The notes under the pieces: generated by a model
Database searches by the model: none
The model's input: only the letters and a program-made list of their open reading frames with translations
Told to the model about the DNA's origin: nothing
DNA from: Petrolisthes cinctipes
Taxonomy: Eukaryota > Arthropoda > Malacostraca > Decapoda > Porcellanidae
Direction of reading: 5' to 3'
Length of the DNA stretch: 64,000 bases
Assembly (NCBI GenBank): GCA_033782935.1
Contig: JAWQEG010000259.1
Coordinates: 2,088,501 to 2,152,500, forward strand
Position numbers and translations under genes: made by a program
Shown here: positions 59,397-64,000 of the stretch, one piece after another
Layout: the number at the start of each line of letters is the position of its first letter
How positions within the stretch are numbered: the stretch's first letter is position 1

Positions 59397-60803
59397 AACA
59401 CAGACATCAGTGGTTTTGGACACCCGTGGCATCACCCTTCAGGACGTCATCACCCGCGCCCAGACCCAGATGAAGAGACCACCACTCAGACCCAACTCAT
59501 CATCTCCCATCATCACAAACAACAACAACAACAACAACAACAAACCTAAACCCAAGAAGAAGAAAAGAAAAAAAGTTGAAGTTAAAAAAGAAGAAGAAGA
59601 AGAAGAACAACAACAGCAAGCACAACAGACTATGATATTAGCTGGTACACATACACACACACACACACATACAGCCTCCGCCGCCTCCGCGACCCTAGAG
59701 CTGCTCCCAACAACATTCAAGGTCAAGGTAGAGCCGATCAGCGAGTCGGATTCGGAATCATCGTCATCGTCATCGTCGTCGGTTAGCGATGGTGACGACC
59801 CCATGATGGATGTCAAGAAGGAATTGGTAACACACACACCCGTACACACCAATACCAATACTAAGACAAGGTTAGTGTGTGTGTATGTGTTAATGTGTTA
59901 GTGTGTGTGTGTATGTGTTAATGTGTGTGTTTGTGTATGTGTTAATGTGTGTGTTAGTGTGTTTGTGTGTTTGTGTATGTGTTAATGTGTGTTTGTATAT
60001 GTGTGTGTGTGTATGTGTTAATGTGTTAGTGTGTGTGTGTATGTGTTAATGTGTGTTTGTGTGTGTATGTGTTAATGTGTTAGTGTGTGTGTGTATGTGT
60101 TAATGTGTGTATGTGTTAATGTGTGTTTGTGTGTATGTGTTAATGTGTGTTTGTGTTAATGTGTATGTGTGTGTGTGTGTGTTAATGTGTGTTTGTATGT
60201 GTATGTGTTTATGTGTGTTTGTGTGTGTGTGTGTGTGTTAATGTGTGTGTGTGTGTGTGTGTGTGTTCCCAGGTTTGTGTTTCTTATTACCATACACACT
60301 AAATGATTTACTGACCCTTTGTAAAAAGGATGGTGTGTGTGTGTGTATGTGTTAGTGTGTGTTTGTGTTTGTGTGTGTATGTGTGTGTGTATGTGTTAGT
60401 GTGTGCATGTGTTAATGTGTGTGTGTGTGTGTATGTGCATTGCATTACATGTGTTAAAATTAGGGGAGTTCTAATATATATTTATTTTATAAAGGGTTAG
60501 CGGCGGTGTTGGCATCACCGCAGGCAAGAACACACGCATCAAGACCGAACCAGTGTTACCAACCGAACCAAACCCACTACCAACCCTACCACCCCCACCA
60601 CCAGATGACCATGTAGGGGGTTCGGACGGGGGTATTGGGGGGGGTATTGGGGGAGGGGGGTTGATGGTGGGTGAAGTGGTAGTGGATGAAAAGAAGGTTA
60701 AGTTGGAGATTAAAGATGAACCGAATGCCTTAATGGAGGATCATCAGGTTACAGCTGCCATTGAGACCTCCTCCGAACTCACCGCTGCTTTGGAGAGTAT
60801 TGG
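47082..60803 (+). CDS. NFRKB: NFRKB / INO80G orthologue, N-terminal 529 residues (seven exons; continues past window)
   Basis: Exons 47082-47219, 49371-49564, 56802-56928, 57236-57365, 58632-58855, 59404-59870 and 60495-60803 join with matching phases into 1589 nt. In known NFRKB the N-terminal DEUBAD domain binds and inhibits the deubiquitinase UCH37/UCHL5 inside the INO80 remodeller. Here residues 1-160 keep its landmarks: LLDIISPDTWNNHL, GFLPEFP, NFRHGSPL, NGHFN and QKQYFHRTLEE. Then come KKRYFRELAVIRTEADDNSELSSDE, a DLTDDHFRSMLTQH block and TRGITLQDVITRAQ, all in the family order, followed by a low-complexity linker. The winged-helix-like and C-terminal parts would lie beyond 64000. The ATG is two bases after an acceptor, so an upstream 5' exon is expected. 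Confidence 0.85.
47189..48017 (+). repeat. Seven tandem copies of the exon 3' end and its splice donor
   Basis: 'ccttactgatgaacatagac' through 'atgttaatg' followed by 'gtatgt' occurs in the exon (donor 47220) and again with donors at 47336, 47514, 47634, 47766, 47886 and 48018 (the last GTGTAT). Copies are spaced 116-178 bp by CA/TA microsatellite, mostly alternating 120 and 132 bp. Confidence 0.9.
48276..49190 (+). mobile_element. Family B TIR element with expanded 22-bp minisatellite
   Basis: The left end 'ggtaaatattgcgattatct' and the inverse of the right end 'gctaatattggtattatctg' form inverted termini of about 22 bp. Inside are a 'gtgcagtgttgccagata' block, CCTGACCTAACCTAACC, about twelve units of 'ccttcgggacctaacctagt' (22 bp, 48665-48942), and 'gatctggtaacattgtccgc'. 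No ORF. Confidence 0.8.
49371..49564 (+). CDS. NFRKB: NFRKB exon 2 (DEUBAD core)
   Basis: Residues 47-111. Encodes GFLPEFPHNDLEEKKRTLEM, NFRHGSPLRLFHHQLCNGHF and ILYREYR. Acceptor TTCTAG at 49370 and donor GTGAGT at 49565. Confidence 0.85.
49575..49868 (+). repeat. Degenerate (TTAGG)n interstitial telomere-like repeat
   Basis: About 290 bp of TTAGG units mixed with TTGGG, TTTGG and TTACA variants directly after the exon 2 donor. Similar stretches occur at 50455-50560, 50605-50775 and 56615-56740. Confidence 0.85.
49871..49926 (+). repeat. Partial copy of NFRKB exon 2 including its donor
   Basis: 'aacttttgtcatggttcacc' 'actaa' joined to 'ttctgtatcgtgaatatagg' 'tgag' repeats 49446-49570 with about 80 internal bases deleted; the splice donor is retained. 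Confidence 0.8.
49940..50450 (+). other. Unidentified interspersed-repeat-like block
   Basis: A GC-richer block begins 'gttgttgttgtagttcccca' and includes open frames on both strands without a recognised domain. It interrupts the TTAGG-rich intron and looks like an inserted element of unknown type. Confidence 0.35.
50455..50775 (+). repeat. TTAGG-like repeats with a second exon 2 fragment
   Basis: Degenerate TTAGG/TTGGG units occur in two nearly duplicate stretches. Between them 50569-50602 repeats 'acttttgtcatggttcacca' 'ctaagactgtt' from NFRKB exon 2. Confidence 0.8.
50776..51538 (+). other. Intron DNA, no gene seen
   Basis: AT-rich. A 61-codon open frame at 50891-51076 has no recognised domain. 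Confidence 0.4.
51539..52280 (+). mobile_element. Family B TIR element, second copy (short minisatellite)
   Basis: Collinear with 48276-49190: termini 'ggtaaatcttgcgattatct' and inverse 'gctaatattgcaattatctg'. It has only about two units of the 22-bp repeat where the other copy has about twelve, plus about 60 extra bases ('ggagctaaaagtatcccg...') missing from the other copy. Confidence 0.85.
52382..55429 (-). CDS. RTE-like ORF: endonuclease-reverse transcriptase
   Basis: 1015 residues. An apurinic-type endonuclease covers about 1-235 (TETH at 7, CAYAPVNEKSK at 90, GDMNGK at 130, NTFFQHKMIHRYTW near 173, LIDYV near 198, SDHFAVL near 225). Reverse transcriptase covers about 480-760 (GKATGVDGI, EDWRRAIIVPLYKGKG, GFRKGRGCVDQI, AAFMDLEKAYDRV, GLRQGCVMSP at 670, FADD at 718, YLGTVV at 801), followed by a C-terminal region with RWYGHVERM. 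The start of the endonuclease is in another frame just upstream, so this copy has one frameshift near 55430-55440 but is otherwise open. Confidence 0.88.
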   Translation of the reverse strand: MDVMGVTETHVKGCGVVECQEGRESGLWEGMEGGVVWTGMNEKSKGRGKEGCALLVSPWVWKGVDGHGWNGSRIVWMTGKIGLVKYVWVCAYAPVNEKSKTGREKMRVFWEELNACLRGIDNGRRIVMMGDMNGKMGGEEVGNIVGKWGVEGTNENGEYLVDVCAERGLFLANTFFQHKMIHRYTWKRRDERGEQKSLIDYVAVDERLRKDVYDAKVVRGMVHCSDHFAVLVRMKVRVKWEYSRRDEGVRNKRVVASGKLDVEEYREEYKRRVGEVLGDVRMGIGEGVGVNAVYEMFKMRVLRTAADIVGYKSQKRGKKGSAWWTEEVKDAVEDKRKAYRRTLQRNVPEEVRERWKREYNVCKRQVKMMVSESKRRVDEEFGMKLSEKFKENKKLFWKEVKRERGEGKSGSVRMKREDGVTVSRSEEVKEVWKRHFDRLMSGGTGGEAVVTCMGMEAGGRRQDVQGELGREEVRKAIGKLKMGKATGVDGITAEMLKCGGEEVVEWMLLICTLAWRQGEVPEDWRRAIIVPLYKGKGSKDECGSYRGISLLSVPGKVYGKVLTERLMEVTGNKVSEEQGGFRKGRGCVDQIFALKSIVEKYIGKGKKLYAAFMDLEKAYDRVDRKAMTEVLRIYGVGRPLLKGIEAFYADAKACVRVEGDLSESFNISVGLRQGCVMSPWLFNIYMDGCMREVKAKVNGLGVKLRLNEANWSLVASLFADDTVLMAENERNLQRVVDEFQSVCKRRKLKVNVGKSKVMVFERAETEVIDFATPYRVAVPTGTKCEITLRGERMEEVKEFKYLGTVVCKHGSMEGEIRERAVKGRQVIGSLGRIMKGRSVSMEVKRGLRNSIILPTLTYGSETWTWNRAHQSRIGAVEMSYLRGACGLTRWDGESNESVYERCGMSEKAIGIECGVVERVKRNTLRWYGHVERMQGEEFVKKVYGSEVVGPGVRGRPPVRWQNRVEEYVKERNMRGRGGLEQVRRECWNRENWRHFCRGHPLEGSSRRERGVGAID
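55433..55517 (-). pseudogene. Frameshifted N-terminus of the RTE-like ORF
   Basis: Encodes MRVVTVNVNGMTDGTKRREI VESFIQERK, the usual first endonuclease strand (VNVNG) and helix. It should continue into VDVMGVTETH of the main frame, but a one-base length change in 'gaaaggaagagtggatg' breaks it. An open frame extends upstream to 55673 (Gly/Pro-rich), which may be 5' leader. Confidence 0.75.
55691..56180 (-). other. Possible 5' region of the RTE-like element
   Basis: Contains GC-rich 'gtgggggaagctaggtctca' and 'ggtgtacccccgaggtcacc' blocks unlike the surrounding AT-rich intron. No second copy in this window allows a boundary to be set. Confidence 0.35.
56262..56400 (-). mobile_element. tRNA-derived SINE head
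   Basis: On the minus strand: A box 'tggcttacccgg' (56377-56388) and perfect B box 'ggttcgattcc' (56334-56344) at tRNA spacing, then 'ccgtgggtacgacaag' pairing partly with the start. The body end is uncertain. A complete tRNA fold was not convincing, so SINE is preferred over a tRNA gene. Confidence 0.65.
56610..56745 (+). repeat. TTAGG-like repeat before NFRKB exon 3
   Basis: Degenerate TTAGG, TTGGG and TTTGA units about 60 bases upstream of the exon acceptor. Confidence 0.8.
56802..56928 (+). CDS. NFRKB: NFRKB exon 3
   Basis: Residues 111-153, YRQKQYFHRTLEETLVRRKR then VLDIVTHMPPDDIPKIPRLP. QKQYFHR is a hallmark of the family. Acceptor CCAG ends at 56801 and donor GTAAGT starts at 56929. 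Confidence 0.88.
57236..57365 (+). CDS. NFRKB: NFRKB exon 4
   Basis: HNKRKSSRISIEYCTKKRYF then RELAVIRTEADDNSELSSDE; the RYF-L...SSDE pattern matches the family. Acceptor ACAG follows a C/CA tract. The donor GTAATT is weak and is followed at once by (ATT)n. Confidence 0.85.
57370..57439 (+). repeat. (TTA)n microsatellite
   Basis: About 23 trinucleotide units with one variant. Forms the left flank of the LINE fragment. Confidence 0.9.
57440..58195 (+). pseudogene. Second RTE-like LINE subfamily, internal fragment
   Basis: The + strand starts exactly at MNGKVGG (the GDxNGK motif of the endonuclease) and continues with LMVANTFQHKGIHRYTW, KALIDYV, VSDHYVVVVRLK, the spacer EEYREEFRRVVE, TWWNEEVKRVIEEKKKAYRE, and ends at KMFWKEVKKAR, before any RT motif. 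Frameshifts and stops at about 57630, 57906 and 58097. It is similar in order to, but clearly diverged from, the 52 kb element, and both ends lie in trinucleotide repeats. Confidence 0.8.
58196..58628 (+). repeat. (AAT)n / (ACT)n compound microsatellite
   Basis: Mixed AAT, AAC and AGT units, a pure (ACT) block at about 58477-58546, an A run, then (AAT)n up to the exon 5 acceptor. Confidence 0.9.
58632..58855 (+). CDS. NFRKB: NFRKB exon 5
   Basis: Encodes EGPGASLNKKQRRQLGGLEG ... LDLELKITPTSNPLDLTDDH FRSMLTQHRQRRNKRE. The DDHFRSML-QH-RRNKR part aligns with the conserved 'LGDSDLKIMLKKH' segment of NFRKB. Acceptor ACAG ends at 58631 inside the AAT tract. Donor GTGAGA. Confidence 0.83.
58862..58975 (+). 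repeat. (CT)n and (CTGTCT)n microsatellite
   Basis: Two CT-rich tracts separated by a copy of 'aggtgagac.' sequence. 'ggtgagacatta', 'ggtgagactata' and 'ggtgagacaaaa' (58856, 58885, 58975) repeat the exon 5 donor context three times. Confidence 0.8.
59238..59396 (+). repeat. (ATT)n microsatellite before NFRKB exon 6
   Basis: ATT with scattered GTT, ATC and AAT variants, ending 8 bases before the exon acceptor. Confidence 0.9.
59404..59870 (+). CDS. NFRKB: NFRKB exon 6 with coding microsatellites
   Basis: Begins TSVVLDTRGITLQDVITRAQ, matching the family's LTLNDIMTR segment, then a linker with eight Asn, a lysine-rich NLS-like KPKPKKKKRKK, six Glu, Gln run, a Thr-His dipeptide run from (CA)n, and nine Ser. 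It ends before GTTAGT at 59871, chosen because its phase matches exon 7. The earlier GTAACA at 59827 does not match phase. Confidence 0.8.
59871..60270 (+). repeat. (GT)n-type repeat 'gtgtatgtgttaatgtgtg'
   Basis: About 400 bp of GT units punctuated by 'gttaat' and 'gttagt' blocks at irregular spacing, inside the intron. A smaller stretch lies at 60330-60440. Confidence 0.9.
60495..60803 (+). CDS. NFRKB: NFRKB exon 7 (last in window)
   Basis: Encodes RVSGGVGITAGKNTRIKTEP, a Pro-rich and Gly-rich linker, and two KxE-type sumoylation-like motifs (IKTEP, LEIKDEP), ending TSSELTAALESIG before GTGAGT at 60804. Family members have comparable 'IKEEP' motifs in this linker. Phase matches exon 6. The exon-to-exon join is inferred. 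Confidence 0.75.
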
Positions 60804-60811
60804 GTGAGTTA

Positions 60812-61448
60812 TGTACACACACACACACACACACACACATACAGAGAGAGAGATATATACACACACACATACAGAGAGAGAGATATATATACACACACAT
60901 ACAGAGAGAGAGATGCACACACACACATACAGAGAGAGAGAGATATATACACACACATACAGAGAGAGAGATGCACACACATACAGAGAGAGAGAGATAT
61001 ACACACACACACATACAGAGAGAGATATATATATACACACACATACAGAGAGAGAGATGCACACACACATACAGAGAGATATACACGCACACAAAGATAG
61101 AGATATGCACACACAGATATACACACACACACATACAGAGAGAGAGAGATATATACACACACATACAGAGAGAGAGATGCACACACACATACAGAGAGAT
61201 ATACACGCACACAAAGATAGAGATATGCACACACACATACAGAGAGAGAGATATATATACACACACACATACAGAGAGAGAGAGATATATACACACACAC
61301 ATACAGAGAGAGAGAGATATACACACACACATACAGAGAGAGAGATGCACACACATACAGAGAGATATACACATACACAAAGATAGATATATGCACACAC
61401 ACATACACAGAGAGAGAGAGAGAAACACACACATATATATACACACAT
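60812..61448 (+). repeat. CA/GA/TA compound minisatellite
   Basis: Repeats of 'acacacatacagagagagagat' with 'atatac' and 'gcac' variants, including a duplicated block of about 140 bp ('acacgcacacaaagatagag' at 61081 and 61201). All + frames stay open by chance. Confidence 0.9.
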
Positions 61449-61450
61449 GC

Positions 61451-64000
61451 ATTTACAATAGCCTCTTTGATTCCCTGACCTCCATTCTTTCTGATTTAAA
61501 CATTAATGCTGCATCTGATATATCCTTACTGGGTGATTTTAATGTCCACAATGTTGAGTGGCTCACTCATTCGGCCAGAACTGATGAACCTGGGCTTGAA
61601 TGCGAGTTATTCGCAGACTCATTCAATCTCACCCAACTAATCAAGCACCCTACTCGCATACCTGATAATCCAGAACATAGACCGCACCTACTTGATCTGT
61701 TTCTTACTACCAATCCCGAAACATATAGTGTAGAAGTGAAGTCCCCTCTTGGATCCTCAGACCATTGCCTCATTGCAGTCTCCTGTTCCCACTCCTCCCT
61801 ACCCATCCACTCTGAACCCATCCGAGTGACCAAATGGCACTATGATGCTGCAGATTGGGTGGGGTTCCGAGACTTTTTAATTAACATTCCTTGGTCATCA
61901 TTTTACTCTACTGACCCAGATAGCTTCCTGAACCATATTACTGACTTTATAAAAATAGGAATGGAAACATATATCCCTCACCAACAATACTCAAAAAGAT
62001 CTAACTCTCCAAAATGGTTTGATCACAGCTGTGCCAGAGCTACAAAACAAAAATCAATAGCCTATAATGCCTATACAAAGTCGAAAACTCTTCAGTCATA
62101 CAATTATTTCAAAATTGTCAGATGCCATGCTAAAGCTGTAACTAATTTAGCCAAATCTAACTTCATACATAAACAAGTCAATAAATTACTGAATAATCCT
62201 AATGATAATAAGATCTTTTGGTCAACAGTAAACTCATTCAAATCTAACTTCAACCATGGTTCATCTATTCCCCCTTTAAAGAATAGCAATGGAAATCTCA
62301 TATGTGATCCATGTGGTAATGCAAATCTTTTGGCCAATATCTTCGCCACAAATTCAAACCTCAATGACACTGCTCAAAACACTCCCATTTTGAATTTTAA
62401 CTCCCCAGAAAGTCCACCCTTAATAATTCATACAAGACAAGTGCGGATCATTTTGGAGAATCTATCTATCGACAAAGCTTCAGGGCCAGATGAAATTCCT
62501 CCCACTGTATTAAAAAATTGCTCAAAAGAATTAGCTCCAATTCTCTCAAAATTATTTTGTGTATGTCTCCATACCTCGTCCTTCCCAGCCGCCTGGAAAG
62601 AAGCCAATGTACAACCAATTCCCAAAAAAGGAGCTACCGCAAATCCACCAAATTACAGACCAATTGCCATCACGTCTACTCTCGGTAAAATATTTGAAAT
62701 AGTTCTTAACAATCACTTTGTAAAACACCTTGAGAAAAATCATCTGCTAAATGATAAGCAATATGGCTTTAGACAGAGACGATCTACTGTGGATCTGCTC
62801 TGTTATTTCACAGATAACATATTCCAATCAACTGATAAACATGGAGAGACTCACACAATTTGCCTTGATATATCTAAAGCCTTTGACAGAGTATGGCACA
62901 GATCATTACTGTCTAAGCTTCCACATTATGGCCTTCAATCTTTTGTTCCTCTAATTAATTCATATCTTAGCAACAGAAAATTACGTGTGATGGTAGATGG
63001 TCTGTATTCCGACTTTCATCCCATTAATGCTGGTGTTCCTCAAGGAGTGGTCTTGGCTCCAACTTTGTTCCTCATTCATATTAATGATCTTTTGTCAGTT
63101 ACTCAGAATTCAATTCACTCCTATGCTGATGATTCAACTATTCACAGTTCCTTCTCATTTAATGATAGTTTTACTCAACACAATATTTTAGAATACAAAC
63201 TTGCCACTTTAATTTCATTAAATGAAGACTTAACGAAGATCTTTGATTGGGGACAAAACAACCTAGTTTCTTTCAATGCAAATAAAACTAAATACATCCC
63301 GTTCTCAAATAGATCAGATAATCAAGATTCTCACATTATTTTCAATAATACAAATATCCCCAAGTCCCACAGCATTGATCTCCTTGGTGTAACTTTAAAT
63401 GAAAACCTCAGTTGGACTCCCTATGTAAAATCCATTGCCAAAACTGCATCTAGGAAGATGGGACTTTTATACAGAGCTTGTAATTATTTGACTGACGAGC
63501 AGATAGCAGTAATATATAAGAGTCATGTGCGTTCCCAGATGGAATATTGTTCACCTCTGTGGGCTGGTTGTGGATCGGTGGTGTTAAGACAATTAGATAG
63601 AATTCAAAGCAGAGCTATCAGACTGATCAATAATCCTATGATCACTAATGAATTCCCTCCCTTATCAGTACGTAGAAATGTTGCTTCCCTTGCACTATTT
63701 TATAGATACTTTTATAAGAAATGTTCGGATGAACTTGCCCTGATTATACCACCCCTTCACGTCTTCCCACGGAGGACTAGGGCAGCTGAGAATGCGCATG
63801 AGTTTACACTGACTCCTCCACGTTGCAGGACAACTGCTTACAAAAATTCATTTACTCCCCGTACTACTTCCCTGTGGAATTCTCTTCCAAGGGAATGTTT
63901 TCCAGCAAGTTATAACCCCCAGCAATTTAAATCCAGTTGCTTTAAATATTTTATGAGTGGAGGATGCCAATAGGCAAATGGAACCATTTATTTATTTGTT
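61451..64000 (+). mobile_element. 5'-truncated Jockey/CR1-like LINE, ORF2 open to its stop
   Basis: Begins abruptly in the endonuclease next to the CA repeat and runs past the window end. The 3' part after the stop contains 'atttatttatttg'. It sits in the sense direction in the intron after NFRKB exon 7. The open frame suggests a recent insertion. The exact clade was not determined. Confidence 0.85.
61454..63973 (+). CDS. LINE ORF2 fragment: endonuclease C-terminus, reverse transcriptase
   Basis: 839 residues. The endonuclease remnant has LLGDFNVHNVEWL, HPTRIPDN, LLDLFLTTNP and SSDHCLIAV (about residues 28-115). The RT has KASGPDEIPPTVLKN, PNYRPIAITSTLGKIFE, KQYGFRQRRSTVDLL, CLDISKAFDRVWH (62862-62900), GVPQGVVLAPTLFLI (63032-63076), SYADDSTIHSS (YADD at 63122-63133) and LLGVTLNENLSWTPY. 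The C-terminus has RSQMEYCSPLW and RTTSLWNSLPRECF. This matches the Jockey/CR1-like ORF2 order common in crustacean genomes. No stop interrupts it. The open frame upstream through the CA repeat is fortuitous. Confidence 0.88.
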   Translation, partial: YNSLFDSLTSILSDLNINAASDISLLGDFNVHNVEWLTHSARTDEPGLECELFADSFNLTQLIKHPTRIPDNPEHRPHLLDLFLTTNPETYSVEVKSPLGSSDHCLIAVSCSHSSLPIHSEPIRVTKWHYDAADWVGFRDFLINIPWSSFYSTDPDSFLNHITDFIKIGMETYIPHQQYSKRSNSPKWFDHSCARATKQKSIAYNAYTKSKTLQSYNYFKIVRCHAKAVTNLAKSNFIHKQVNKLLNNPNDNKIFWSTVNSFKSNFNHGSSIPPLKNSNGNLICDPCGNANLLANIFATNSNLNDTAQNTPILNFNSPESPPLIIHTRQVRIILENLSIDKASGPDEIPPTVLKNCSKELAPILSKLFCVCLHTSSFPAAWKEANVQPIPKKGATANPPNYRPIAITSTLGKIFEIVLNNHFVKHLEKNHLLNDKQYGFRQRRSTVDLLCYFTDNIFQSTDKHGETHTICLDISKAFDRVWHRSLLSKLPHYGLQSFVPLINSYLSNRKLRVMVDGLYSDFHPINAGVPQGVVLAPTLFLIHINDLLSVTQNSIHSYADDSTIHSSFSFNDSFTQHNILEYKLATLISLNEDLTKIFDWGQNNLVSFNANKTKYIPFSNRSDNQDSHIIFNNTNIPKSHSIDLLGVTLNENLSWTPYVKSIAKTASRKMGLLYRACNYLTDEQIAVIYKSHVRSQMEYCSPLWAGCGSVVLRQLDRIQSRAIRLINNPMITNEFPPLSVRRNVASLALFYRYFYKKCSDELALIIPPLHVFPRRTRAAENAHEFTLTPPRCRTTAYKNSFTPRTTSLWNSLPRECFPASYNPQQFKSSCFKYFMSGGCQ

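Noticed and set aside
60761..61450. NFRKB exon 7 tail, CA/GA repeat and LINE as a single 1070-residue protein
   Set aside because: The exon 7 donor GTGAGT at 60804 ends the exon, and the frame through the repeat to the LINE is open by chance.

Overview
The window reads as a repeat-dense arthropod nuclear genome, most likely a decapod crustacean (inference). The evidence is spliced protein genes with GT/AG introns, (TTAGG)n-type interstitial repeats (the arthropod telomere unit), several animal non-LTR retrotransposon families, tRNA-derived SINEs and very abundant microsatellites. No bacterial-type gene organisation is present. All ORF and splice calls were made by eye; no database search was possible.

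Two host-type genes are supported. At 1638-4133 (+) three exons join in perfect phase into a 300-residue Myb/SANT-like DNA-binding protein with a C-terminal charged helix. At 47082-60803 (+) seven exons join in phase into the first 529 residues of an NFRKB/INO80G orthologue, a subunit of the INO80 chromatin remodelling complex. The gene runs off the right edge, and its introns are filled with retrotransposons, TIR elements, SINEs and simple repeats.

Layout: 1-1640 low-complexity and repeat DNA; 1638-4133 Myb/SANT gene with a LINE fragment starting next to its stop codon; 4134-13478 LINE fragments, (CT)n, minisatellites, a C-rich strand-skewed tract and a SINE; 13479-13678 half of a PHD-finger ORF1 of a retrotransposon; 13679-39227 a giant tandem array (20 units of about 1187 or 1255 bp) bounded by inverted termini, with a nested hAT-like element at its right end; 39231-39324 the other half of the same PHD finger; 40023-46277 TIR/minisatellite elements, LINE 3' ends, a GC-rich foldback, a SINE and a decayed PHD/RRM-like/CCHC ORF1; 46300-60803 the NFRKB region; 60812-61450 CA/GA-rich repeats; 61451-64000 a 5'-truncated but otherwise open Jockey/CR1-like LINE.

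The most unusual structure is the array at 13.7-39.2 kb. It appears to be one TIR-bounded insertion that split a retrotransposon gene, left a short target duplication and expanded internally into a satellite. Each unit carries a foldback of about 87-90 bp arms and a CCAAT/TATA/E-box/YY1-like promoter-type cluster. The second unusual theme is NFRKB: fragments of its first two identified exons, including splice sites, are copied into the neighbouring introns, seven times in tandem for one 5' splice site.
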